DNA of 64,000 nt from Phoronis australis (Eukaryota > Phoronida > Phoronidae), in contig NMRA01000215.1 in NCBI GenBank assembly GCA_002633005.1, positions 412,852 through 476,851 of the forward strand, written 5' to 3'. The notes under the pieces are model-generated. The model made no database searches, was not told the DNA's origin, and was given only the letters and a program-made list of their open reading frames with translations. Within the stretch, counting starts at the first letter, position 1; every line of letters begins with the position of its first letter. Positions 23,228 through 34,004 of the stretch are shown here, one piece after another. Both the position numbers and the translations under genes were made by a program.

Positions 23228-23447
23228 TCTCCTATAATTGGGAGAGACACTAGCCTAAACCTCTACGTGCCCTTCCTAAATGTGTTACGCATTGAAGTCA
23301 TGTCTCTGTTTTCACATTGGAAGTAAAAAAAAAAACACGAAAATTCATCAAATTTACTCACCTTGCCTGGCTTCTCTTCTCGCGCCAAATTTCGTTCCAG
23401 ATCGCCTTCCGGTCGTTCTCCGTCGATCGCGGGTTGGCCGGGGTGCA
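23228..23447 (-). repeat. Right arm of the long inverted repeat pair
   Basis: Inverse of 20360-20573, starting TTGGGAGAGACACTAGCC and ending ATCGCGGGTTGGCCGGGGTG, with a short A run inserted near 23326. A partial third copy in the same orientation lies at about 24612-24674. Confidence 0.7.
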
Positions 23448-23449
23448 CT

Positions 23450-24300
23450 CATAAACGTCTGGGATTAAAAAAAAATTGGCCAGAAGTTGTGTAAATTGGT
23501 GTGCTGATAAAACAGGTGGGATTTTACTTAGTCTTGATGTTTTACTGGTAACATCGATACAGAGATGAACAGATTGACTCATAGTTGTGGCACCGTGTGG
23601 CTTGAATGTACGTTGTGTTCGACTCTTCTGTATTGGTCCTAAGTTCACCTACATCATCAGTTCATGATCTCAAGTTTAGTGTGACATTGAAAAAGATTGA
23701 GAGTTATAATACACACACTATATTGTGATTTTCTCAAAACGTAGTTAACATGTTGTCATTAACGTCACTTCAACTACACACTGTAGTGATTTACACAGGA
23801 AATCAACAATATTGTAGCATTTCTATTATAATACTAATCTTTTATCACACGTACCAAAAAATTGGTCTTACAAAAATATATAAATTTATTTATAGGGAAA
23901 TCAACAAAACAAATCCATTGAACATTTCCCACGAATTACTTTTGGAATGTATTAGACTAAATCATCACTGAATCATAGACAAATGTATTTAGGACTGATT
24001 GACAGTGTAACAGTCTCTCACAGGAAATCAACAAGATGAAAGCAATTTCTACAATAATCATAGACATATATTTTCATTTAAAATACTCATTGGTCAGAAC
24101 AATTGTATGTAAGTATTACCCAATGGCACTTATTATGGCCATTTAAATCTACCTAAACGCTACAAAAATGTACTGGTTCTGTTAAAGATCCTTTTAAAAT
24201 AACACAAAATTAATATAGAAAGAAACTTGAGGAAAAAAGGTTCAAAACAAAACGTCAAAATACTATCAGATCAGACAACTACCGACCACAGACTTTGTAA
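23450..24300. other. Non-coding stretch
   Basis: Very AT-rich; no recognised gene or repeat. Confidence 0.45.
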
Positions 24301-24324
24301 ATCTGAATAAACTATAAACAACCT

Positions 24325-24354
24325 AGTCCAGTGCTGAAGCTTCAGCACTGGACT
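24325..24354. repeat. Perfect 30-bp palindrome without spacer
   Basis: AGTCCAGTGCTGAAG is followed directly by its exact reverse complement, centred on the AAGCTT at 24337-24342. There is no spacer and no mismatch. Such sequences can extrude a cruciform or form an RNA hairpin. No function is visible from the context. Confidence 0.95.
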
Positions 24355-24611
24355 TAATGATTTCATTCATGACGTTTCTGCTTGCTATGCCTGAGTGTAG
24401 AAGGAGGCTTTTACCGAATGCCATTACTTTCTGAGCTCTTTATTTTAAAAAATAAGCAAAAGCCAAGTATTATTTCAAATCCACAACAAAATTTACACTC
24501 TGACGCTTTTCTGTGTGTAACATTCGTACCAAGATGGCCTCTATTTAAGCAGAAAATGACCCTTAAGCTCAGACACCGGGTACGTGACTGTCGTCTGCCA
24601 TTTTTTAGTGT

Positions 24612-24674
24612 AAGGTCTCGTTCTCGATCGCCTTCCGGGCGTTCTCAGTCGATCGCGGGTTGGCCGGGGTGTAG
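24612..24674 (-). repeat. Third partial copy of the inverted-repeat arm
   Basis: GTTCTCGATCGCCTTCCGG, then CGATCGCGGGTTGGCCGGGG, matches the outer end of the arm at 23228-23447 in the same orientation. Confidence 0.65.
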
Positions 24675-24989
24675 CTACGGTTTCTGCTGACGGCATGTAT
24701 ATTTGTCCATGCCTCGCGCGCGCGGCGTGTCTTCACCGCGCGTGCGTCCTGGCATGCACTGCCATCGAATCGTGCAACACCACCCACGTCGACGCCAAGT
24801 GGAATTTTTTTTGAAGTAGGTCACGGCAAAGGTCCGTGCGATGGACTTGGTGGAACGACAAAGAGAATGGCTGACGAAGCGATAAGGAGCGAAAAGGCAA
24901 TCATCCAAGACTGATTTTTACAAATGGGCTCTAAATTCCAGCATGAAGAGTGTGACATTCTTGTTTGTTTCTTCTGACGACTGTTATAG

Positions 24990-25515
24990 GGCAGCAGACA
25001 TTGTACTGAGTGAAAGACGCGTTGTTCCTCTCAAGGGTACATTCAAGGTCCATTCAGTGCTTGGCCGTGGTTCTTCTTTGGTTGCCTTCAATGATGTTAG
25101 TTGTTACTGTGCGGTTTGTATTACCGGAATCGAAACTTGCACTGAGTGGAAAACACAAGTAATGGAAAGCGCTTCAGGAGCGACAGCAAAAAGCCACAGG
25201 GAGAATTCTGTGAATTCGAAACAAAGCCGCGTTGATCATGTTGCTTACAACGAGGGAGAATTTGTTGCCGCACTATTTGAAGGCAGTTGGTATGTAGGTA
25301 AGATACTGCAACTTGATAGCGACGACATGGAAGCTGAAATACAGTTCATGGAGCATAAAAAACAGCTTTTACAGTGGCCAAATCACGATGATGTCATATG
25401 GGTTCCACAGTCCAGCATCATTACAAAAGTTAAAGAACCAAGTCCAACAGGCAAGACTAAACGGATGTTTAAGTTGGACCAAGAGGACATAGACCAAATA
25501 GAAAAACATTTGTGA
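24990..25515 (+). CDS. Conserved terminal exon with Tudor/SH3-like domain, possibly transposon-derived
   Basis: An acceptor (CTTCTGACGACTGTTATAG) ends at about 24989, and the frame is open to TGA at 25513-25515. An unspliced version could start at the ATG at 24943. The first part (RRVVPLKGTFKVHSV, then DVSCYCAVC) has a cysteine cluster. The second (EGEFVAALFEGSWYVGKIL, later EIQFME, WPNHDDVIWVP, KTKRMFKLDQEDI) resembles the small barrel domain at the C-terminus of many uncharacterised, transposon-associated invertebrate proteins. Codons are intact, which is unusual among the debris around it. Polyadenylation signals follow at 25646 and 25708. It is probably the last exon of a gene or of a domesticated element. 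The function is unknown. Confidence 0.6.
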
Positions 25516-25645
25516 GTCACCATTGAGAGTATAACGTACATTACAGCTATTCACAATAGTTTTTTTTATTTGAGAACTGTAATGAATTTAACGATTTAGG
25601 TAATTAAGAGCTTCGTTTTTTGCTTAGGTGCAAGTTGTATTTAAG

Positions 25646-25651
25646 AATAAA
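25646..25651 (+). terminator. Polyadenylation signal AATAAA after the Tudor/SH3-like exon
   Basis: AATAAA lies 131 bp past the stop codon; a second copy is at 25708-25713. Either would give a short 3' UTR. Confidence 0.5.
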
Positions 25652-25719
25652 ATCACGTTTGAGATAAGCAGGCAAAATGCAGATCTGTGTAAAACATAGG
25701 AAATAGTAATAAACATTTT

Positions 25720-27055
25720 CAACGTACATTACAGTTGTATCTTATCTGTTTGGGAACTGCCAAAATGTACCACCAAGTGTTGATTGTTTCTATATTAAGT
25801 CTTTACCGAACCTACAAATACATTTTAACAGTAGTTACGTTGAAACTGGACCAAGCAAAAACAAGTGTCAATTTAACGAAATGTACGTTACATTCAACTT
25901 GGTTTTCTAAATGCATACCATTACATATAATGGATTGGTGTGACGAAGTATATTACACTTTTTCAGATTTTATACTCATGAATTCCTTCAAATAATGCGG
26001 AGAAGTTTTAATGCTCACAGTGTACATTGTTTGAGAAGAAACGGAAAGGAGGTCGCCATGCGCTGTTTTACCTGCACATCGTTTACAAAAAATGCCACAT
26101 TTCAATACCACGTGTATTTTTTTGTTTGCCTTCCGTCGTCATGAAGCAGATTGAATAAGTGTTTTCACCAAACGTATTTTTTTGTTGATTTAAATGTTTT
26201 TTACGTGGTTGATTACTCTAATAAAACGTTATGTTCTATTTTTCTATGTGCTTGGTATCGTACATTTCTGGTAACAGATTTGTAGATTTAAGTACCATTT
26301 TTAAAAGTTCAATAAAGAAAGAACCCTTCGAGACCACATGCTACTTCTTTCTGATTCATAACCCTAAAATAGCACTTTGTTTTGATGAGTCAAATTTGAC
26401 AATAACGAATGAACTTTATTTTTGTGAATTTTCATTTCGCATTTGGTCATTCTTATTGAGAATGAACGCAGTGTCCTCTCTCGCAAGACACCACACCTTT
26501 CTGACTTCTTCACGATTTCTGCACTGACCACTCAAGCTGAGTGCAGTTCCAGGACTTCGCGTACTCAACTTAATTTTTTTGCAGATGGAAAAACAGGATC
26601 AGTGGGAACATGAATTCACAATTTCACCATCAACTTTCGCATGGTCACAAATAGGATTATTTTATTCTAAGTCAGCCCGGTTCCGCAATGTTTGTTGACA
26701 CGATTAGATTAGAGCAAGTGTCCTTCTACAAGCTCCGCCCCACTTGTCAGTCACTGAGCCGGTGAGCAGTCAAGCCTGATGACGACATACTCAAGCTTGA
26801 TCAAATACAACTAAAGAAGAAACTTTGGATTTTCAGAATGATTTTACTTTTCTTCACTATACTGGGCATCAATAATTAAACATTACATTAACATAAAAAA
26901 TGTAAAACACATTCAAAATTATTTTTTGCGTTCTCTCTGCCCGCGCAATGTCAGCTTCCGGTCTGTGTTATCGCAGCCTCGCTTGGGATTCAATTACCGC
27001 TTTGTGAAAAATTGGAAATTTCTTGAGTCATAATTTTGGGTAGTACGCAGAATGG
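25720..27055. other. AT-rich non-coding stretch
   Basis: Contains a repeat of ACGTACATTACAG (25533 and 25725) and a CAAGCTCCGCCCCACTTG fragment near 26730 related to the family at 22637. No exon is convincing. Confidence 0.4.
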
Positions 27056-27059
27056 CAGC

Positions 27060-29340
27060 GGCATTAGAAAAGTCTTTGAAGTATTAGTGTCGAACTTGGT
27101 AAGCCTAACAGCTGAATGTACTCCGGATTCTGAGTGGTGGATGTTTTCATATTACCAAACCTGCTAACTGCGAAGTCAGTAGGCAAAGACAATGACATCT
27201 TGTGTTGTGGACACTCTTGTGGAGTATTTGAACTGTCTGTTATCTTGCGTCTGCACGAAGTCCTTTTGTTCGCCAATATGTAAGGAAAATGGTAATTGTT
27301 TACAATATGACGACAATGACTTGGACATATGATTTTGGTATCGTTCGATTCCTCGCAATGTTATCTTTCCAAATATACACAGAAATTTCTCCTACCCCGT
27401 TCCCTTAGTTTTTTATTGTGAAATTTCTGCTCGCACTATTTCCTGGTACTCGGTGCGAAACCGCCATGTTGAATGGATAAGGAGTCACCTGGCGGTCAAA
27501 AACTGAACTAATCTACCGACTTGCAGATCGTCGCTTTTCATAAGTTCAAATTGACCGAGACCCGTCAATCCCCTGCCCGAGTTACCTAACCAAGGGTTCG
27601 AATTTGATCCTATGGTGACCCTGATATACGCTTCTGCTAGCAATAATCTGCCAAAAAAGCGGAGGTTGTTTTTGAGGTCCAGATTTGTGAAAAAGTATCA
27701 CTTCAGACAATTTCATGGAAAAATGGTCAAATGGTCACAATTCTAAAAAATGGAAAAAGTAAAATGCTTCTACTTGTGCATCCACCATATTATGTCAGGA
27801 AAACTTTAGCGGGAATCTCACGCGGGCAACCACCATTCAGAATCAATAATGCTGTTTCATTCAATAACAATAGGTGTCGCTGTTATCTTGAGTTGAGCTA
27901 ACATGGCGGTGTCCACCGGGAAATAGTGCTAACTGAAATTCGACGATAAAATATGAAGGAAACGCGGTAGGGGTTCAATTCATATATTTTTAGAAAGATG
28001 ACGGCGCGAGGAATCGAACGATACCATTGTCGTCATATTGTAAACAATTACCAGGAAAAGTCCTGGAAATCCCGGTGGTTATTTGGAGAAAAGTGGCGTA
28101 AACGCATCCCTCTTCAAAATGCCTACCGAGTACACCGTAACGCTGAACCAGTTTCACTGAATAACAGACATTGCCGTTATTCAGTGACAAGTAGTTCTTT
28201 GCAGCCACTCCGTTTATGCCACTCCATATGTTAACAAGGCAAAGTAAAGTGACGATAACCAGTAGATTGCGGAGTTAAAGCAGAAAGAAAAGTAATAGAA
28301 TGTCTTGTCTCAGTCACAAGTGTCCACATATTTGTTTCCTGTGGAGCAAATGGCCGCTAGTTGTCATTACGGTCCATGAAGCAGCAATGATCCCCTCCGG
28401 CCGTCCAATGGTATTTTGTTTCCCACTCTCAGTGTTCTCCACAACAGAAAATTCAAACTCGACTTGAATTTCAAAAATTCATGTACATGTGTTAATAAGT
28501 CAGTGTGGGGAGTTTGAAATAAATACATCAAACTGGTACCAAAAGTCCAAATTGTCCTAACTGCTTTAGAAATGACTAATCTCCCAACGTTTCAAACTTG
28601 TTGCACAGGTTTTTAAACTCTACGCAAGTGAGCCAAACTCGTCACAACCTCTTGTCCAGATGAACAATTTCCCATGTTAGCCACTAGGTGTCTTTAAAAA
28701 TCAAAGTAAACTTTAAGCTTAATCAAAGTGTTCCTTTTGATGTCTAGATGTAATGTTTTAATGTCAAAATGACAAAATGGAATAGTTGTTCCCTAAAACT
28801 AACTAGTTGATCCCATTCAGTTGTTGTTAATGTGAATTTTTTGTGAACACCAGTTGTTTGTCATAAAGAACATTTTGATGTCAACTGCTCATCATTCAGA
28901 TGGAATGCAGACTGTCTCTGACAGACTGCAATCACTCTGTGGAGCAGCGTAGAATCGAATTTCAGAGGCAACCCTGTACCAGGAGCACCTAAGGGTTCTG
29001 GCCCTGGTCACCTGGTAGTAAACTGTATTGATGGGGCAGTATAAAGACAACCAAGGATAAGCATGACTGCTGTTGCCATTTAGCCAGCTTCATGTAAGTC
29101 GAAACTGTCTTGACGGGGCAGTATAAAGACAACAAAGGATAAGCATGACTGGTGTTGCCATTTAGCGTGTGTCATGTGAGTCAAACAGCCTGCAAGTAGC
29201 CACCAATGCTGTTGCCATTCAGCCATCGTGTCATTAAGGAACCAGCCATCAATACTGTCTCCTTCGAGCCGATTTTCATGATAACATGTCCACACCAAAT
29301 ACAGCAAAAGCTGAAGTTTTACTTTAAAATTGACTTAAAT
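27060..29340 (+). repeat. Duplicated block, copy A
   Basis: Similar in order and orientation to 30340-33380. Shared stretches include CTGCTAACTGCGA, TGTTCGCCAA.A.GTAAGGAAA, GGAATAGTTGTTCCCTAAAACTA, CAGACTGCAATCA.TCTGTG and GGAGCACCTAAGG. Copy A is interrupted by the foldback element at 27290-28053, which copy B lacks. It has no Penelope insertion at 28980, where copy B does. Within copy A an 81-bp unit (GGGGCAGTATAAAGACAAC...) is tandemly doubled at about 29035-29185. Confidence 0.75.
27290..28053. mobile_element. Foldback-type DNA transposon with long inverted termini
   Basis: The 764-bp element begins TGGTAATTGTTTACAATATG and ends with the inverse. The similarity of the arms extends about 165-190 bp inward (27290-27477 against 27893-28053). 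The left arm has an 18-bp insertion after the first 28 bp. It is flanked by direct repeats GGAAAA (27284-27289 and 28054-28059). The paralogous block at about 30635 reads AAGTAAGGAAACGTCTTGG without the element, an empty site. No transposase frame is visible, so it would move only with help. Confidence 0.8.
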
Positions 29341-30130
29341 TTTAGATTTGTCTAAGCTAAGTCAGTTCTCTTACAACGGGCCCCTGGTCTCGAGCAGTAG
29401 CGAACTGCCAGTTGTTTCCAAGCCTAGTTATCATGCCTATTTGGACGGCCATTTTAGAGCAATTTGATAAGAGCAGCTAAGTGATCTAAATGAAAAATTG
29501 TTTTTTTGTGGTGGGTTTCGGTTTTTTAGTCACATTTACATTAATTCATAGAACCAAGAATTGGCAAATACTCAGAAAACATGGGTTATGCCTTGTACAA
29601 GGGACGCCTGCCTATTCCAATATCCAAATTTAGGCACGTGTCTGTGCGGAACATTGGGAAAAATGTTTCATGAAAAAAAAAACATGTTGGATATAGGCAC
29701 GTAAAGTAGGCGAGTGTTGACATTTCTACCCTGATCCTAATCCTCTCTTTCTGTGTTCGGTACGTGATTATTCAGAGTGGGGATCAGGTGGTCTGTTGAA
29801 TCGATTCTGACACAAGTTTTTACTTTCTTCACAAGTTTCTTGCAAAATTAAACTCGGGCTCTGTGACCCTTGCAAAACACGAAAACATAGAACAAGTTTT
29901 TCTTTTCTTAATAATGCGAGTTTAAACAATCGGAATTGTGAGAGAGCAGAAATCTGTTTCAATATCACTGAGATTATGACCGCCTGAACATCCAAGCAGT
30001 GCCTTTCTTATTTAAAACAAATGTTACTTTTGAGGTATAACATTCTCGTTGCAAATTTTGGTTTTACTGACGTTAATGGTAATATTCACTGTTAGATACA
30101 CATAGTGTTGAGTTTGAATTTCTTTTGCAG

Positions 30131-30181
30131 ACTGCTGGCCGGTTTACTTGAGGAGTTGTGGAATCATAAATGAATATTTAG
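30131..30181 (+). CDS. Candidate 51-bp exon
   Basis: The acceptor TTTCTTTTGCAG is followed by an open frame (CWPVYLRSCGIINEYL) and a strong donor, TTAG|GTGAGT. Entry and exit are both phase 1. This matches the donor at 18917 upstream and the acceptor at 33940 downstream. It is short, so this is a model supported by splice sites and phase only. Confidence 0.4.
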
Positions 30182-31687
30182 GTGAGTGAGAAGACATGGA
30201 AGCAGAATTGTTAGGATTTCAATTGTTATGCATACACATATAGATATGTGGATGTCATCTCTGTTCGGCCAATGTCCACCATCTAGTGCTGTATCTCCTA
30301 AACCCCTTGATGGATGTTAGTGAAATTGAGCATGCATTTTAGTTTCATAGTTTCAGAGTAGTGAATGTTTTTACAAGACCAAATGGAACCCTGCTAACTG
30401 CGATGTTGGTTAATCGATGCAAAGCCAATGAAGATGTACCGTCATGGCTGCCTGACCACATAAACAAGAATCCTGAATGATGTACAGGACATGGGTATGG
30501 AGTGTAGTTTGTATTGTATGTAGATCGCAATCTAGTTGATGGGGGTAATCACGTTGATATCTTGCATTTAGTCTTGTGTGATCTTGTGTTAGCACGAGAT
30601 TATCTTGTCTACGTGATGTTCGCCAACAAGTAAGGAAACGTCTTGGAAATCCGTGTGGTTATTTGATGCAGCACCGTCCTCAGACATAGTGCATAGAAGT
30701 CTCTTATAAAGTACTTGATGAGGTCTCCAATAAAACCAAATGGTACGGTCGCAAATGGTTACAGCTGCAGGCACAAAACAAGTATATACAATGTAGCACA
30801 GCTGTGTCCAAGGGTAATAATGACTCGAAGAAGCACACAGATCACAATAAGCGACAGATGCTAGTCAGAGGTCAAATCGCTGGACATAATTCACAGCATT
30901 GGCAGTGGTGTATCTATCACTACATGAACCATGAAACACATTATGGCATGGTATTCCCTCCACAGCACTGAAGGTTAAGAACTATATCTAGGGCACCAAA
31001 ATGTTAGGTTCAAGGACACAATAAGCATTGTCACCTCACAGAAAGCATAGATGACACATTTGTATTCACTCCTTGGTGTTCCGGTTAGAACAGTATTAGA
31101 CTGATAGTGCCATCTGTTCGTTTGCAATGTCAATTGATGCAGCACAGTACCCACAATAACTGTACACTACATAGTCCAGAGTAAAATCATGTTAACCAGA
31201 AGATTGTGGAGTTAAAGCATAAAGGAAAATAAGAATGTTTTCTTCGGTGCGAACAGCTAGGTGTCGCTACGGTTTATAAGACAACAATATCCACCACTGG
31301 CTGTCAAATGGGATTTTGCCAAGGAGATTTGATTCCGTCTCTACGGTCTCTGTGAACACCAAACTGGTGTTGAAACACTTGTCAGTGACACCTGTTGTCC
31401 AGTTGAACAGTTTCCAGTTTTAGCCACTAGATGTCTCCAAAAAAATCAAAGTAAGCTTTATGCTTAATTAAAATTAAGTGTTTCTTTAGATGTTTAGATG
31501 TAACATTTTAAGGTTACAATGACAAAACGGAATAGTTGTTCCCTAAAACTAGCCAGTTGACTCCATGAGGTTTATTGTTAATATGAAAGTTTCTTCGTCA
31601 GTTATTTCCAAGCAATTAAGCAGACTCTCCAACAGACTGCAATCATTCTGTGAAGCTACATTGAAACAAATTTCAGGGACAACCCTG

Positions 31688-33049
31688 TTGCTGGGTTGCC
31701 CAAAATTAATAAACCAGAACCCATACCGGTTCGACCGATCGTTAGCTGCATTGGTTCAGTCACTTACACCTACAGCAGGATAACACTCTGAGTGACAGAA
31801 CAACTCTATCGATAGACAACATTTGCCACCTACTGGAGCTAACTCTCAAGTCCACTTACTTCTCTTTTGATGGGAACATTTACATCCAGTCCAATGGATG
31901 TGCCATGGGCTGTCCTGTTTCCCCGATTGTGGTGAACTTATACATGGAGAACTTTGAGAGAAATGCGTTAGCGTGCTATGATGGAGTTCCACCTAGGCTC
32001 TGGCTGAGGTATGTAGATGACACGTTTGTAGTGCTAAAAAATTCTGAAAAGATAGGGTTCTTCGAACACATCAATCAATGTGATATCAATATCAAGTTTA
32101 CTCAAGAGTAATCTAGAGACAACTCTTTACCGTTCCTGGATTGTTTAGTGACTGTTACAGACAAGCGTATCAAGACCAAGGTTTATAAGAAGCCCAATCA
32201 CACGGACTACTATCTTCCGTTTGACTCCAATCACCTGTTGATTCACAAACTAGGCGTGATTACAATGTTGGACTATCGAGCGAGAACCATCCCCAACACA
32301 GAGGAGGACATTAATTTTGAAATAGAACACAACAGAACAGTGCTGAAAAGATGTGGCTACCCGAAGTGGTCATTCCACAAGGCAAACCACGGCAGAGTCA
32401 AGCCTCAGAACACGCAGCCTGACAATAGGGGAAACATCAAGATAGCATTGCCTTTTGTGCCAGGGATCGCTGACCAGATCAGATCACATGTGAGGGGACA
32501 CGATATTGCTGTTGTATTCAAACCTGTTAACACCATAAGGAGTCAATTGTTAAATGTGAAAGACAAAACCAGCAAAGAGAAAACATCAAATGTGGTGTAT
32601 GGCATTTCATGCTCGGAACCAGGGTGTGGAGCTGCATACTTTGGGGAAACCAAACAAGCCCTGAAAAGTCGTTTCAACCAGCATCGGAGGTCCAGTTTTG
32701 AGGACTGCTATGATTCTGCAGTTTTTAGTCACATGGCTTCCACAGACCACTCTTTCGCCATGGAAGATGTGAAGATCCTGGATAGAGAAGAAAATTGGTT
32801 TCGGAGAGGGGTCAAAGAAGCTATCTACAAGAGAATTGAGAATCCTAGCCTCAATAGACGGGGGGGCTGCGGTTTCACTTACCTAGGANACATGGGATAG
32901 GGCGCTGAAGAGAATCCCGTGGAAACTGTACAACAGATCACATGACAAGTCACATGACAACTCAGTGGCCTGATGAAGTCCTCGAGAGGAGGACGCAACG
33001 TAGCCATCTCCACGTACTGTAAGTCCAGTAATAGATTTATTGATTCTTA
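31688..33049 (+). pseudogene. Penelope-like retroelement (RT plus GIY-YIG nuclease), truncated
   Basis: It opens with LPKINKPEPIPVRPIVSC, a conserved Penelope RT block. It then lacks some RT sequence and resumes with IDNICHLLELTLKSTYFSF, GCAMGCPVSPIVVNLYMENF and the catalytic LRYVDDTFVVL. An in-frame TAA at 32109 interrupts the thumb (SLPFLDCLV follows in frame). The region 32148-32900 encodes KVYKKPNHTDYYLPF and the GIY-YIG endonuclease core VVYGISC...AAYFGETKQALKSRFNQHR. A frame problem coincides with an N at 32889. These elements copy RNA into DNA at nicked targets. This copy is dead but well preserved. Confidence 0.9.
32963..33019 (+). ncRNA. Degenerate hammerhead-ribozyme-like motif in the Penelope 3' tail
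   Basis: CTGATGA at 32970-32976 is followed by a 6-bp stem II (GTCCTC 32978-32983 with GAGGAC 32989-32994), then GCAAC where the hammerhead core has GAAAC. ACGT at 32998-33001 can pair with ACGT at 33012-33015, followed by A at the expected cleavage position. Penelope-like elements are known to carry hammerhead ribozymes. Deviations are an extra A at 32977, C instead of A in the core, and a poor stem I. It is probably an inactive relic. Confidence 0.45.
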
Positions 33050-33940
33050 TAGGAGCACCTAAGGTTTCTCGCCCTGCTCACTTGGTAGCAAACTGTCCCT
33101 ACAGGTCAGTATAAAGACAGCCAAGGGTAAGCATGACTGGTGTTGCCATTTAGCCAGTGTCATGTGAGTCAAACAACCTTTAAGTAGCCACCAATCCTAT
33201 TGCATTCAGCCAACGTCGCATTTAGAAGACGGTCATGAATATTATCACCTTCCAGCCGGTTTTCATGCTGACGTAGCCACGCCAATACCAAATACAGTAA
33301 AGGCTGAAGGCGAGATCGTCCGATTTTGCAAAGCTGTCTAGAAGATTCTCCCCTCATATTCATCATCATTCAAATAAAATTGGTTTAAGTTGGCTATTTT
33401 CGCAGCTTTGCTTTGTTGCTGAGTGCTGAATCGAACGCGTCACAAGGTAACAAATCTTGGACTTCTGACTGCTTTTGTTTGAGGTTTAGGAACAGAGATG
33501 TGTGTCAGTAATAAAAGATGCCTGTTTGTGGCAACATTCTTTCTCTGACTGTTTTCTACACTGCAGACTATAAAAACTAAGTCTGTAATAGAAATTGTTT
33601 ATTGTTTTAATGGTAAAATCAGCAGAAGAAAAGAGAAATAACACACAGTGCAACAGAATGAGGCGAGTTGACTTTTACATCACTAATCTTATTACCACGT
33701 AAAATGTGAAATTTGAATTGGGGAATGTGTCGTTGGCACTAAAACTGCTACAATCATCAGATTCCATTTTTAAAGGTTTATTACATTTGCCACAAATACA
33801 CAGGATTGTGTCAGATTGATGATTGAATTAGTGTACAAACCATGTAAAGCATGAGGTAAAAGTTGAGTTCGGTATTCCTCTGTTATGTCCTGAATTAGTT
33901 GTTGTCTGTAACTCAAATCCACATTCTACTGTCTTTCCAG

Positions 33941-34001
33941 ATTTTGAAATACTAGCAATTGACCTTGAGTTAAAGAAAGACACCGAGGTTGTCTCTGAAA
34001 G
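33941..34001 (+). CDS. Candidate 61-bp exon
   Basis: The acceptor CTGTCTTTCCAG precedes an open frame (FEILAIDLELKKDTEVVSE). The donor GAAAG|GTAAAA leaves two bases, which join in frame to the single leading G of the exon at 36276, forming an arginine codon. Entry phase 1 fits the exon at 30131. No domain recognised. Confidence 0.45.
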
Positions 34002-34004
34002 GTA

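Larger units (their letters stand above)
30340..33380 (+). repeat. Duplicated block, copy B
   Basis: Counterpart of 27060-29340. It lacks the foldback element but has a Penelope-like element inserted between the ACAACCCTG and GGAGCACCTAAGG landmarks. Copy A shows these landmarks almost adjacent (near 28970-28990). Confidence 0.75.

Noticed and set aside
26585-26700. Exon beginning ATGGAAAAACAGG after a TTTTTTTGCAG acceptor
   Set aside because: The frame hits a stop within about 20 codons, has no good donor, and fits no neighbouring phase.
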